Source: CAWINH01 sp963837425 (GTDB lineage: Bacteria > Chloroflexota > Limnocylindria > QHBO01). Taken from it: a stretch of DNA of 39,431 nucleotides. How positions within the stretch are numbered: the stretch's first letter is position 1; each line of letters opens with the position of its first letter. The position numbers and the translations under genes were made by a program. Location of the stretch: the NCBI GenBank assembly GCA_963837425.1, contig CAWINH010000020.1, positions 1 to 39,431 of the forward strand, given 5' to 3'. Under the pieces are notes generated by a model, which searched no databases, had not been told where the DNA came from, and worked only from the letters and a program-made list of their open reading frames with translations. This document shows, in pieces, positions 1 to 8,655 of the stretch.

Positions 1-47
1 CTCGATGTGGAGCGTTGCCGGCTCCCGTCCACCGGCGATTTTCGCAT

Positions 48-78
48 TGTGGATAACTCGCCGCCCGACTGTGGATAA
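48..78. promoter_or_regulatory. Two perfect DnaA boxes upstream of ftsZ
   Basis: TGTGGATAA occurs at 48-56 and again at 70-78, both in the same orientation (TTATCCACA on the minus strand), with starts 22 bp apart, about two helical turns. Both match the DnaA box consensus exactly. They lie about 100 bp before the ftsZ start and just before a TAGAAT -10-like box. Inference: DnaA may bind here to control ftsZ. A replication-origin edge is also possible because the window begins here. Confidence 0.6.
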
Positions 79-107
79 AACCGCCCACGACGCTCCGCCA
101 GCCTCGC

Positions 108-113
108 TAGAAT
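108..113 (+). promoter_or_regulatory. Probable ftsZ -10 box (TAGAAT)
   Basis: TAGAAT sits 30 bp downstream of the second DnaA box and would give a leader of about 60 nt before the ftsZ ATG at 179. An AGGAG ribosome site at about 164-168 precedes that ATG. No convincing -35 element is visible at the expected distance. Confidence 0.4.
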
Positions 114-178
114 CGGTCAAACCCGCGGCGAGACGGGTTGAGCAATTCAACACCCCATCGCGCAGGAGTACGCTCCCG

Positions 179-1434
179 ATGCCACTCCGATCGGACCGAG
201 AACTTCGCACTCATCAAGGTCATCGGCGTCGGTGGCGGCGGCAGCAACGCCGTCAACCGGATGATTCGCGCCGAGATGAGGGCGTCGAGTTCATCGCGGT
301 GAACACCGATGCCCAGGCGCTCCTCCAGAGCTGACGCGCCGCACAAGATCCACATCGGCGACAAGCTGACCCACGGGCTCGGCGCCGGCGCCGATCCCGA
401 GCGTCGGGCAGCAAGCCGCCGAAGAGGACTCGGAGAAGATCTACGAGGCGCTCAAGGACGCCGACATGATCTTCATCACCGCCGGGATGGGCGGCGGCAC
501 CGGGAACGGGCGCCGCGCCGGTCATCGCCGAGATCGCGAAGGACCTCGGCGCGCTGACCGTCGGCGTGGTGACGAAGCCGTTCAGCTTCGAGGGCGTGCG
601 GCGCAAGCTCGAGGCCGAGCAGTTCTCCGAGCTGCTCAAGGACAAGTTCGACACGCTGATCACGATCCCGAACGAGCGGCTGCGCAGGTCGTCGACAAGA
701 AGACCTCGATCCTCGACGCCTTCCGGGTCGTGGACGACGTGCTGCGCCAGGGCGTGCAGGGCATCAGCGACCTGATCACGGTCCCCGGCCTGATCAACCT
801 CGACTTCGCCGACGTGAAGACGATCATGCGCGACGCCGGCTAGCGCATGATGGGCATCGGCATCGGCACCGGCGAGAAGCGCGCGGTCGAGGCGGCGCGG
901 GCGGCCGTCATGAGCCCGCTGCTCGAGGTGAACATCACCGGCGCGCGCGGCATCCTCTTCAACGTGACCGGCGGCTCGGACTCGGCCTGTTCGAGGTCAA
1001 CGAGGCGGCCGAGGTCATCAAGGAGGCGGCCGATCCGGAGGCGAACATCATCTTCGGCACGGTCATCGACGACCGGATGCGAGACGAGGTGAAGGTCACG
1101 GTCATCGCCACCGGCTTCGACGCGACCAAAAAGCCGAGGCAGCCGGGCCGCGCGGTGGCCGCTCCGGCGCGGAGGCCGCGAGCGGCGTCGAGACGTAGCT
1201 CGACGAGCGCAGCCGCGAGATCCTGGCCGAGATCGAGCGCGACCGCCAGCAGCGGCAGAGCCTCGAGGACCAGATGCCCGAGCCGTCGCCGTTCGCGCGT
1301 CGGCGAGAGCGGGAGACGGTCGAGACCCGCGTCACCGAGCGCCAGCCGCTCCCGGTGCGCCCGGCGGCCGACGGCCCGCCTACTCCGAGACCGACCTCGA
1401 CATCCCGTCCTTCCTGCGCCGCAAGAGGGAGTGA
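179..1434 (+). CDS. ftsZ: Cell division protein FtsZ, frame-disrupted
   Basis: FtsZ is the tubulin-like GTPase that polymerises into the cytokinetic ring. Reading across frames recovers the whole protein: the N-terminal nucleotide-binding glycine-rich loop (KVIGVGGGGSNAVNRM), VNTDAQAL, the tubulin signature GGGTGTGAAPVIAEIAK (one extra base inside it), the T7 loop (NLDFADVKTIM), a poorly conserved linker, and the C-terminal partner-binding peptide DIPSFLRRKRE before TGA 1432-1434. About eight single-base breaks occur, near 200, 287, 334, 402, 505, 680, 842 (in-frame TAG) and 985. All conserved motifs survive, so assembly error is more likely than decay. The ATG at 179 is chosen because AGGAG precedes it and N-terminal FtsZ sequence begins within a few codons. 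Confidence 0.88.
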
Positions 1435-1575
1435 CTCCCGGCGGGTCTCCGCGCGTTATCTCCGTGTTTGGACCCGTGTCCTCGCCGTCTCAGACCAACC
1501 ACGTCGCTTAGAACAACGCGACTTCTCGCGCTCCTATCAGACTGTTTTTATCCGCTCGGGAGGCGAAGACCGGCG

Positions 1576-2341
1576 ATGGACTGCGAGACCGGCCACAGAC
1601 CGGGGCGGCTGCCGCACCGCTCCCAGCACGTGGAGACCGTCGGGAACCGGAGCTGACGCCGACCGCCCAGATCCCCGCCGACTCCGCGCCTCGCTGACCG
1701 CCTCCGCGCCACGCGGCCGCGAGAACGCCCGCGACCCCGTCGGGGTCCGCTTCGTGGCCGTCACCAAGGGCTGTCGGCTGGACGGACGTGCCGGCCGCTC
1801 GAGCCGCGGGCCTGGTCGCGTTCGGGGAGAACCGGGTCCAGGAGGCGGAGGCGAAGGTCGCCGCGCTGCCCGGGGCCGACTGGCACTTCGTGGGCCGTCT
1901 GCAGTCGAACAAGGCGCGCCGCGCCCTCGCCCTGTTCCCCACCGTCCACTCGGTGGACTCGCTCGAGCTGCTCGCGCGGCTCGGCCGCATCGCCCACGAG
2001 GACGCACGCCACCCCAGGTTGTTGCTGCAGGTGAACCTCACCGGCGAGGCCAGAAGGCCGGGTTCGAGCCGGAGGACCTGGAGCGACCCACGCGGCGGCG
2101 CTGGCGAATGCCGGCGGGGTGGCACCGGTCGGCCTCATGACGATCGGGCGCTACGGGGCGCCGGACGCGAGGCGCGAGCGTGTTCGCCGGCTACGCGAGC
2201 TGCGCGACCGGCTCAGCCAGCGCCGGCCTTGCGCTGCCGGAGCTCTCGATGGGCATGAGCGCCGATGCCGAGGCAGCGGTGGCGGAGGGAGCCACCCTGG
2301 TGCGGGTCGGCACGGCGATCTTCGGTCCGCGCCCTGCCTGA
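1576..2341 (+). CDS. yggS: YggS/YlmE-family PLP-binding protein, frame-disrupted
   Basis: This family binds pyridoxal 5'-phosphate and affects PLP and amino-acid homeostasis; it has no settled catalytic reaction. Recognisable blocks in shifting frames are RFVAVTKG (the PLP lysine lies in this block), FGENRVQEAEAKV, DWHFVGRLQSNKARR, VHSVDSLELL, LLLQVNLTGEA, APVGLMTIG, LSMGMSADAEAAVAEGATLVRVGTAIFG. The order and spacing match the full family, ending at TGA 2339-2341. Breaks are seen near 1650, 1775, 2055, 2085 and 2180. The start is uncertain; ATG 1576 follows a GGGAGG sequence. Position right after ftsZ and before yggT is the classic division-cluster arrangement. No sepF is visible between yggS and yggT. 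Confidence 0.82.
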
Positions 2342-2381
2342 CGTTGCCCATCGGCTGACCGAGGGGACGCAAGCCCTGCGC

Positions 2382-2395
2382 TATCCTCGGGCACC
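2382..2395 (+). promoter_or_regulatory. Leaderless promoter for yggT (TATCCT + 8 nt)
   Basis: TATCCT at 2382-2387 is followed after 8 nt by the yggT ATG at 2396. There is no Shine-Dalgarno sequence. The spacing places the transcript start at or next to the start codon. Confidence 0.5.
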
Positions 2396-2651
2396 ATGAC
2401 GCTCGTGCTCTACAACTTCCTCATCCTGCTCTCGTTCGTGCTGTGGATCCTGATCATCGCGCGCGTCGTGGTGAGCTGGGTCGCGCCTACCGGCGGCGGC
2501 GGGCTGGTCGCGTTCATCTACCAGGTCACCGAGCCGATCCTGGCCCGATCCGCCGCGTGCTGCCGCCCACCGCCGGCATCGACTGGTCGCCGCTGGTGGC
2601 GATGCTGCTGCTGGGCGTGATCTCCCGCCTCATCGTCCGCCTGCGCACTGA
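2396..2651 (+). CDS. YggT family membrane protein, frame-disrupted
   Basis: A small integral membrane protein of the YggT family (PF02325), linked to the division cluster in many bacteria, with an ill-defined role in envelope or osmotic adaptation. The N-terminus reads MTLVLYNFLILLSFVLWILIIARVVVSW, a first hydrophobic helix followed by the family's conserved R-xx-x-SW. After a loop comes IYQVTEPILAPIRRVLPP, the hallmark TEP-x-L-x-P-x-RR-x-xP motif, then a second helix (WSPLVAMLLLGVISRLIV). One C appears to be missing in the run at about 2544, shifting the frame inside the motif. The 3' end is approximate, near the TGA around 2650. Confidence 0.78.
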
Positions 2652-2928
2652 GGCGGGATCGCGCGCTGGGGCTGGCGGTCGCCCCGCGGGCCGCCGCCGA
2701 GCGGTGGGGCCCTGTCGAATGACGTCCTCCGCGTTCGCGTGACGCGGCCGCCGGCCGACGGCGAGGCGAACCGGGCCGTCCTGCGGCTGGTCGCGGCGGC
2801 CCTCGGGGTGCCCCCCGGGCGGGTCGTGCTGGTCGGCGGACGGGGACGCCGCAAATGGGTCGAGGTGACGGGCACAGCGACGAGGAGCTCGCGCGGTTGG
2901 CAACGCCTCGCCGGCGCGGGCCGATTGA
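2650..2928 (+). CDS. DUF167 (YggU family) protein, frame-disrupted
   Basis: This is a small conserved protein of unknown function that often accompanies yggT. The core is readable: LGLAVAPRAAAERW, DVLRVRVTRPPADGEANRAVLRLVAAALGVPPGRVVLVGGRGRRKWVEVTG. The segment V-x-x-PPx-GxANxAL/V-x8-GVPx-x-VxLxxGxxxRxKxVxV is the DUF167 signature. At least two frame changes occur (about 2700 and 2865), so both ends are approximate; the TGA at 2926-2928 is the likely stop. It follows yggT directly or with slight overlap and is probably cotranscribed with it. Confidence 0.72.
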
Positions 2929-2952
2929 ACGCCCGCGGGCCCCGGCTATACT
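2925..2952 (+). promoter_or_regulatory. tRNA-Val promoter (TTGAAC - 16 bp - TATACT)
   Basis: TTGAAC at 2925-2930 and TATACT at 2947-2952 are separated by 16 bp, the best sigma-70-type pair in the left part of the window. The mature tRNA begins 14 nt downstream. The -35 element overlaps the presumed yggU stop codon. Confidence 0.6.
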
Positions 2953-2966
2953 GCGGGTCCCCGCGT

Positions 2967-3043
<77 letters not shown>

Positions 3044-3054
3044 CTCACACACCC

Positions 3055-4364
3055 ATGAGCTGACCGATGCCAGGCTCCCGGCGCGGATCCGCGCCCGGCT
3101 CCGCGCCGTCCGCCTCCTCGAACCACTCGGCGAGCGCGACTACGCGCTGCTCATGCTCGCCGGTCCGTCGTCTCGCTGCTCGGCGACGGCTTCTTCGCGG
3201 TCGCACTGGCCTGGCAGGTCTACGAGATCAGCAACGTGCCGACCGCGCTCTCGGTGGTGGGGGTTGCCTGGACGATCCCGCTCGTCCTGTTCCTCCTGCT
3301 CGGCGGCGTCCTCAGCGATCGCTACGACCGCCGCTGGCTGATGATCGGCGCCGACCTGGTGCGGCCGCGGCGATCGGCCTGCTGGGCATCCTCTCGCTCG
3401 GCGGCAGATCGAGCTGTGGCACCTCCTGGTCCTGATCGCCTTCGTGGGCCTCGGCGACGCCTTCTTCAACCCGGCCTCGACCGCCATCGTCCCCGACCTC
3501 CTCCCGGAGGCGCTGCTGCCGCAGGCCAATGCGCTCCAGGGGCTCTTCCGCCCGCTGATGGTCCGCCTGGCGGGGCCGGCGATCGCCGGCTTCGTCGTTG
3601 CCCGGCTCGGCGCCGGGATCGCCTTCCTCATCGACGGCGCCTCGTTCCTGGTGTCCGCGGTGGCCCTGGCCGGGATCGCCACGCGACCGGGCCGCGCGGT
3701 CGTGGCCCACGGCCTGCGCCAGACACTCACGAGGTCGGCGAGGGCCTCACCTTCGTTCGGGCCAAGCCCTGGTGCTGGGCGACGCTGGTGTCCGCCATGT
3801 TCAGCCTCCTGGCCTTCATCGGTCCGGTGCAGGTGCTGCTGCCGTACCTGGTCAAGAATCGGCTCCTGCTCGGGCCCGAGGCGCTCGGCCTCATCTACGC
3901 GGTCAGCGGCGTGGGTTCGATCCTGGCCGCCATCGGGGTCGGCCAGCTCGGGCTGCCACGGCGACGGATCACGGTCATGTACGCGGCCTGGAGCGGCGGG
4001 GTCGCGCTCCTCGCCGGATACGGGCTCATGAACGACCTCTGGCAGGCGGTCCTCATCGGCTTCGCGACCGCGGCCCTGTTCGAAGTTGGCCAGATCATCT
4101 GGACCACGCTGCTGCAGCAGCTCGTGCCGCGTGGGCTGCTCGGCCGCGTCTCGAGCCTCGACTGGCTGCTCTCGACCGGGCTGGTGCCCGCTCTCCTTTG
4201 CCCTCACCGGGCCGGTCGCCGGCGCGCTCGGGCCCGGCGCGACGATGGTCGCTGCCGGCCTGGTGGGGGCGGTTCTCATGGGCGGCCTGCTCTTCGTCCC
4301 CCACGTCCGGGACCCGGAGCGCGCGACCCCCGGTGCCGCGGCCGCTGCCGGTGGCGCGCCATGA
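3055..4364 (+). CDS. MFS transporter, EntS/MFS_3-like, frame-disrupted
   Basis: A twelve-helix major facilitator superfamily protein, most like the MFS_3 group of drug or siderophore exporters; the substrate cannot be inferred. Joined frames give a short amphipathic N-terminus ending in DYALLMLAG, then VVSLLGDGFFAVALAWQVYEI, SVVGVAWTIPLVLFLLLGGVLSDRYDRRW (the loop 2-3 motif A, G-x3-DRxxRR), FFNPASTAIVPDLLP, and later helices through QIIWTTLLQQLVPRGLLGRVSSLDWL to VLMGGLLFVPHVRD. Frame breaks lie near 3060, 3165, 3362, 3405, 3725 and 4195. The start is taken as ATG 3055, which needs one missing base; another start is possible. It overlaps the next gene by 14 nt. Confidence 0.78.
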
Positions 4365-5081
4365 GGTCATCGCCAACCGGGAACCCGACGCGCCCGCCGA
4401 GGTCCGCGCGATGTTCGATCGGATCGCGGGGCGATACGACGCGCTGAACACGGTGATGACCTCCGGCCTCGAGCGCGCTGGCGCCGCGCCGCCCTCGATG
4501 CGGCCGGCCTGCGGCCGGGCCTGCGAGTCCTGGATGTCGCATGTGGCACCGGCATGCTGGCACGCGCGGCGGCCGAGGTCGTGGGGCCTACCGGCCACGT
4601 CGAGGCGATCGATGCCGCGCCCCGGATGCTCGAGCTGGCCCGCGCAGTTCACCGCGCGCCGGGTGCGGCCGGCATCTCGTGGCAGGAGGCGGACGCCCTG
4701 CGGCTCCCGATCGAGGCCGGGAGCGTGGATGCGGTCCTGATCGGCTTCGGGCTCCGGAACCTGCCCGACTACGCGCGCGCGGTCGCGGAGATGACCAGGG
4801 TGACTGCGCCGGGCGGGCGTGTCGTGGTGCTCGAGATCGCGACTCCTCGGGCTTTGCTGCCGCGACTCGTGCACGCCACCTGGTTCCGGCGCGTCGTACC
4901 GCTATTGGGACGGCTCGCCGGCGGCGGGGCGGCGTACGCCTACCTCCCGGCGAGTCTCGACAGCTACCCGGCGCCTGAAGCGGTCGCCGACCTGATGGCA
5001 GGTGCCGGCCTCGTCGACGTCCGCTGGCGCTGGCTGACCGGCGGGATGACGACCCTGCACGTCGGGGAGCGGTCACGATGA
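4351..5081 (+). CDS. ubiE: Demethylmenaquinone methyltransferase UbiE/MenG, one frame break
   Basis: A SAM-dependent class I methyltransferase that methylates demethylmenaquinone in the last step of menaquinone synthesis. The family N-terminus is clear: VRAMFDRIAGRYDALNTVMTSG, then RVLDVACGTGMLARAAAE (SAM glycine-rich motif I), the acidic ribose-binding segment VEAIDAAPRMLELAR, ADALRLPIEAGSVDAVLIGFGLRNLPD (the G[FY]GLRN signature typical of UbiE), and a C-terminal GMTTLHVG. One base is missing near 4480, in ERRW. The GTG at 4351 is chosen over GTG 4333 because it best matches family length. It overlaps the following glycosyltransferase by ATGA. Menaquinone versus ubiquinone cannot be read from sequence; menaquinone fits the inferred taxonomy. 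Confidence 0.85.
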
Positions 5082-6297
5082 GCGAGGGGGCCCTGCGGGT
5101 CGCCCTCTTCGCCGAAACGTACCTGCCGTACCTGTCGGGGGTGACGATCTCGACGGAGGCGCTGGCGCACGGCCTGGGCCGCGCCGGCCACGACGTCCTG
5201 CTCGTGGCGCCGGCACCACTCGATCGCGACGCCATGGGGCCGGTGCTGCCGGAGCGCCGGGTCCGGCGCCCCGCGTCGCGTGGCTGCCGTCCTACCAGGC
5301 GCCGGGCCGCGTCCCGCGCGGGTACCGAATGCCCTGGCCGGTCCGCTCTGCGGCGCTGCGCACGGCGGCGGCGTTCATGCCGGACATCGTCCACGCCCAG
5401 TCGCCATTCGTCAGCGGGCTCATGGCCCGCCGCACTGCGCGGCGCGCGAGGGCCCCGCTGGTCTTCACTCACCACACGCGATTCGGCGACTACTCCCACT
5501 ACCTCGGGTGGGCGGCGGCGCCGGGCGCCGCCGTGGTCGAGGCCTACCTGCAACGCTGGTGGACCGGCTGCTCGGCGGTCATCGCGCCGGGCAGCGCGCT
5601 GGCCACGGAGATCCGCGCGCGCCTCGGCCCGCGGGGCAGGCCGCTGGTGCGCATGATCCCGACCGGCGTCGACCTCGCCGGCATCCGCGCGCTGCGGGTT
5701 GCAGATCCGCGTCGCCTTGCCGGCTGGCCACCCGACGCCGTGGTGGTCGTCTCGGTTGGGCGTCTCGCGGAAGAGAAGAACGTCAGGCTCCTCGTCGAGG
5801 CCTTCGCCCGCGCGGCCGCCGTCCAGGCGCGTGCGCGCCTCATGCTCGTTGGCGACGGGCCGGCGTTCGGATGGCTCCGCGACCGGGTCGTGCAGGCCGA
5901 CCTCGCGGGCCGCGTCCACCTTGCCGGGGCGCTGCCGCATCCCGAGGCGCTGGGCCTGGCGGCGGGCGCGGACCTGTTCGCGTTCGCGTCACAGACTGAG
6001 ACGCAGGGGCTCGTGCTCGCCGAGGCGGCCGGCTGCGGGCTGCCGGTCGTCGCTCTTCGCGGCCCGGGCGTCGAGGACGCGGTGGTCGACGACGTGAACG
6101 GGATCATCGTCAACCCGGAGCCCGCCGTCGAAGGGATGCTACGGCTGGCGGCGGCCATCGGCCGCCTCGTCGCGGATCGAGCGCTGCGCGGACGACTGGC
6201 TGAAGGCGCGGCCGGCGAGGCGGAGCGGTTCGATCTCGCACGCCGGATCGGCGAGGTGGAGGCGCTGTATCGCGACCTGCTTGACGAACGGCGTTGA
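5078..6297 (+). CDS. GT4-family glycosyltransferase, one frame break
   Basis: A GT-B fold, retaining glycosyltransferase of family 4 with about 405 residues once the break near 5265 is bridged. The N-terminal half has RVALFAETYLPYLSGVTIST, FMPDIVHAQSPF and FTHHTRFGDYSHY. The C-terminal nucleotide-sugar half has MIPTGVDL, VVSVGRLAEEKNVRLLVEAF, LMLVGDGP, the HLAGALPHPE block and the E-x7-E motif in TETQGLVLAEAAGCGLPVV. The tyrosine- and histidine-containing acceptor loop and the overall shape resemble diacylglycerol glucosyl- or mannosyltransferases (glycolipid synthesis). That substrate is inference; other membrane or cell-wall acceptors are possible. Translation is likely coupled to ubiE through ATGA at 5078. 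Confidence 0.82.
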
Positions 6298-6348
6298 CCG
6301 CGGTCGCCACCGTTGCCGAGAATCGGTTGCGCGACCCGGGGCGCCGCG

Positions 6349-6361
6349 TACAATGCCGCGC
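6349..6361 (+). promoter_or_regulatory. TACAAT promoter before 6362
   Basis: TACAAT at 6349-6354, with TTGCGC 16 bp upstream (6327-6332), is followed after 7 nt by an ATG at 6362. The geometry is that of the other leaderless starts in this window. It could serve the small reading frame at 6362 or the NUDIX-gcv operon with a long leader. Confidence 0.5.
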
Positions 6362-6631
6362 ATGCGAGTGAGCCTCACCGTTCGCTTCCTCTCACACCCG
6401 TCCATCGACTTCGGCGCCGTTCGACGCCGGGTCCCCCCCGCGCGGATGGGGTTGCCGCACCCGACGATCACCTATCACCGGCCGCGGCTCAACCGACACA
6501 CCCGTCCGACGATCGCCGCGCTGCGTTCGGGGACCGCCCAGTTCCACTTCCCGGCCGTCGGCGGCGCTGCCCGCGTCCTCCATCGCCGCACGGCCCTGCC
6601 GCTCGGGCTCCAGCGCGCTCGCCGCGCGTAG
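6362..6631 (+). CDS. Candidate 89-aa arginine-rich protein, unknown
   Basis: I do not recognise this frame. It begins MRVSLTVRF, is rich in Arg, Pro and His, has no membrane helix and ends at TAG 6629-6631, 8 nt before the NUDIX GTG. The only support is the TACAAT box exactly 7 nt upstream of the ATG, matching the leaderless pattern seen elsewhere. In high-GC DNA an 89-codon frame can arise by chance. The 343-bp gap between the glycosyltransferase stop and the NUDIX gene may instead be a structured leader for the gcv operon. No glycine riboswitch core was found. Confidence 0.3.
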   Translation: MRVSLTVRFLSHPSIDFGAVRRRVPPARMGLPHPTITYHRPRLNRHTRPTIAALRSGTAQFHFPAVGGAARVLHRRTALPLGLQRARRA

Positions 6632-6639
6632 CCGCGCCC

Positions 6640-7110
6640 GTGGCCGGCCTGCGCAGCGCACGGGCAACCTCGGCAGGGGGTGTCGTCCACCGCAACCGGG
6701 GTGGACGCGCCGAGATCGTGCTCGTCCATCGACGATCTCCCGCGCTCTGGGCGCTGCCCAAGGGGACGCCGGATGCGGGCGAGACGCTCGAGGAGACCGC
6801 GCTCCGCGAAACTCGTGAGGAGACCGGGCTGCGGGTGGCGGTCGAACGGCCGATCCGCTCGATCTTCTACACGTTCGTCCGCGGCCGCACGCGATTCCGC
6901 AAGACCGTCCACTTCTTCCTCATGAAGCCCCTCGGCGGCTCGCTCGACGACCACGACCACGAGTTCGACGAGGTCCGCTGGCTGCAGATCGATGAGGCCC
7001 TGGCGGTGATGACCCACGCCACCGAGCGGAGCGTCGTGGAGCAGGCGGCCGGGCTGATCGGGCCGCTCCGCGCCGAGCCGTCGCCCGCGGCGGGCGAGGC
7101 GACCGGATGA
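6640..7110 (+). CDS. NUDIX hydrolase
   Basis: A 156-residue NUDIX-domain pyrophosphohydrolase that acts on a nucleoside diphosphate linked to another moiety. The catalytic NUDIX box G-x5-E-x7-REUxEExGU is complete at residues 42-64, and the metal-binding REETREETGL part is intact. SAGGVVHR before it and LWALPKG immediately upstream fit the (di)adenosine polyphosphate or NTP sanitising type, but the substrate is not assignable. The GTG at 6640 is chosen because the domain begins within about ten residues; the longer upstream extension is arginine- and proline-rich and shadow-like. The stop overlaps gcvT by ATGA, so it is the first coupled gene of the glycine-cleavage operon, an unusual partner. 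Confidence 0.85.
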   Translation: MAGLRSARATSAGGVVHRNRGGRAEIVLVHRRSPALWALPKGTPDAGETLEETALRETREETGLRVAVERPIRSIFYTFVRGRTRFRKTVHFFLMKPLGGSLDDHDHEFDEVRWLQIDEALAVMTHATERSVVEQAAGLIGPLRAEPSPAAGEATG

Positions 7111-8231
7111 GCGCTGCGGACGGCCCGCTGCGGGAGACGCCGCTCCACGCCGCGCACCTCGCGCTCGGCGCGCGGATGGTCCCGTTCGCCGGGTACGAGA
7201 TGCCCGTCCAGTACCGGTCCATCCTCGAAGAGCACGAGACCGTCCGCACCTCGGTCGGGCTCTTCGACCTCTCGCACATGGGCGAGGTCCTGATCCGCGG
7301 GCCCGAGGCCCTCGCCTTCACCCGCTACGCCGTCGTGAGCGACCCCGCGCGCCTCGAGGCCGGCCAGGCGCAGTACTCGATGCTGTGCGCCGCGGACGGT
7401 GGAATCATCGACGACCTCATCGTGTACCGGGCGGACGAGGGCTTCCTCATCGTCTGCAACGCGGCGAACCGCGATGCGGTCCTCGAGCAGCTCGATACGC
7501 TGCGGGGTCATGGCGACTTCGACGCCGCGGTGGAGGATCACTCGGACCGGACCGCGCTGCTCGCTCCGCAGGGGCCGCGCGCCGCGGAGCTCCTCACCCG
7601 CCTCACCGAGCTCGACCTCACCGCCCTCGGCTACTACCGATCCACCCGCGGTGAGTTTGGCGGCGTCGAGTGCATGGTCGCGCGGACCGGCTACACCGGC
7701 GAGGACGGCTTCGAGCTGTTCTGCGAGGCGCGCCGCGCCGCCCGCCTGTGGGATACGTTGCTGGAGGCCGGGGAGTCGCTCGGGATCCGCGCCTGCGGCC
7801 TCGGCAGCCGTGACACGCTGCGGCTCGAGGCGGGGATGCCGCTGTATGGCAACGAGCTCGACCGCGGGACGAATCCGTACGAGGCCAACCTCGGGCGCGT
7901 CGTGAAGCTCGACAAGGGCGAGTTCATGGGACGCGCCGCGCTGGCCGCCGTCCAGCAGGCGGGGCCGCGGCGGAAGCTCGTCGGCCTCATCATGCGCGAC
8001 AACGCGATCGCTCGGCACGGCTACCCGGTGCGCGTCGACGGTACGGAGGTCGGAATCGTGACGAGCGGCAGCGCGTCGCCGACCCTCCACGAGCGGATCG
8101 CGATGGCCTATCTCCCGGTTGGCGCCGCCGAGGTCGGTGCCATGGTCGAGGTGGTCGTCCGAGGCCGACCCTGCGCCGCGGAGCAGGTAAAGTTGCCGTT
8201 CTACAAGCGCCCGCACCCGGTCGCCGCCTAG
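7107..8231 (+). CDS. gcvT: Glycine cleavage system T protein, aminomethyltransferase
   Basis: This enzyme transfers the aminomethyl carbon from lipoylated GcvH to tetrahydrofolate, releasing ammonia and making 5,10-methylene-THF. At 374 aa it has the normal family length. Conserved family segments are LRETPLHAAHLALGARMVPFAGYEMPVQY, the SVGLFDLSHMGEV block (with the folate-site Asp), NAANRDAVLEQL, ARTGYTGEDGFELFC and GLGSRDTLRLEAGMPLYGNEL, followed by the C-terminal barrel with VTSGSASPTL. ATG 7107 overlaps the NUDIX stop. The next gene, gcvH, follows after 46 nt, so all four glycine-cleavage components form one operon. Confidence 0.97.
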   Translation: MSAADGPLRETPLHAAHLALGARMVPFAGYEMPVQYRSILEEHETVRTSVGLFDLSHMGEVLIRGPEALAFTRYAVVSDPARLEAGQAQYSMLCAADGGIIDDLIVYRADEGFLIVCNAANRDAVLEQLDTLRGHGDFDAAVEDHSDRTALLAPQGPRAAELLTRLTELDLTALGYYRSTRGEFGGVECMVARTGYTGEDGFELFCEARRAARLWDTLLEAGESLGIRACGLGSRDTLRLEAGMPLYGNELDRGTNPYEANLGRVVKLDKGEFMGRAALAAVQQAGPRRKLVGLIMRDNAIARHGYPVRVDGTEVGIVTSGSASPTLHERIAMAYLPVGAAEVGAMVEVVVRGRPCAAEQVKLPFYKRPHPVAA

Positions 8232-8277
8232 CCGGGCGCCCCGCGAGCGTTCGAGCAGCCAAGGAGTCCACAGCCCG

Positions 8278-8655
8278 ATGTATCCAGACGACCTCCGCTA
8301 CTCGAAGGAACACGAATGGGTGCGGACCGACGGGTTGCAGGCGACGATCGGCATCACGAGCTTCGCCGCCGATGAGCTCGGCGACATCGTCTTTGTCGAA
8401 GCGCCGGAGCCGGGAACCGCGTTGTCCCAGTTCGGGAGCTGCGGGGTCGTCGAGAGCGTGAAGGCGGTGAGCGATCTCTACGCCCCGGTCTCCGGCACCG
8501 TGACCGAGGTCAACGCGGCCCTCGCCGACCGACCGGAGCTCCTGAACTCCGACCCGTTCGGGGAGGGCTGGATCCTGCGCCTCGAGCTCGCCGACCCGGG
8601 CGAGCTCGACAGCCTCCTCGATGCGGCCTCGTACGCCGAGCTCACCGCCGGCTGA
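8278..8655 (+). CDS. gcvH: Glycine cleavage system H protein
   Basis: The lipoyl carrier that shuttles the aminomethyl group from the P protein to the T protein. It has 125 aa, the standard size. It opens MYPDDLRYSKEHEWV, has GITSFAADELGDIVFVEAPEPG, and the lipoylated lysine is K62 in ESVKAVSDLYAPVSG. The C-terminal helices (GEGWILRLELADPGELD) are present. An AAGGAG sequence lies upstream. Its TGA shares one base with the ATG of gcvPA. Confidence 0.97.
   Translation: MYPDDLRYSKEHEWVRTDGLQATIGITSFAADELGDIVFVEAPEPGTALSQFGSCGVVESVKAVSDLYAPVSGTVTEVNAALADRPELLNSDPFGEGWILRLELADPGELDSLLDAASYAELTAG

Noticed and set aside
1508..2125. Minus-strand frames opposite yggS
   Set aside because: No domain; the plus strand carries the YggS blocks across frame breaks.
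3140..4279. 379-codon minus-strand frame opposite the MFS gene
   Set aside because: Charged low-complexity product; the plus strand reads as a membrane transporter once single-base breaks are bridged.
6355..7106. Glycine riboswitch before the gcv operon
   Set aside because: I looked for the conserved tandem aptamer core and did not see it; the gap is only 343 bp and GC-rich.
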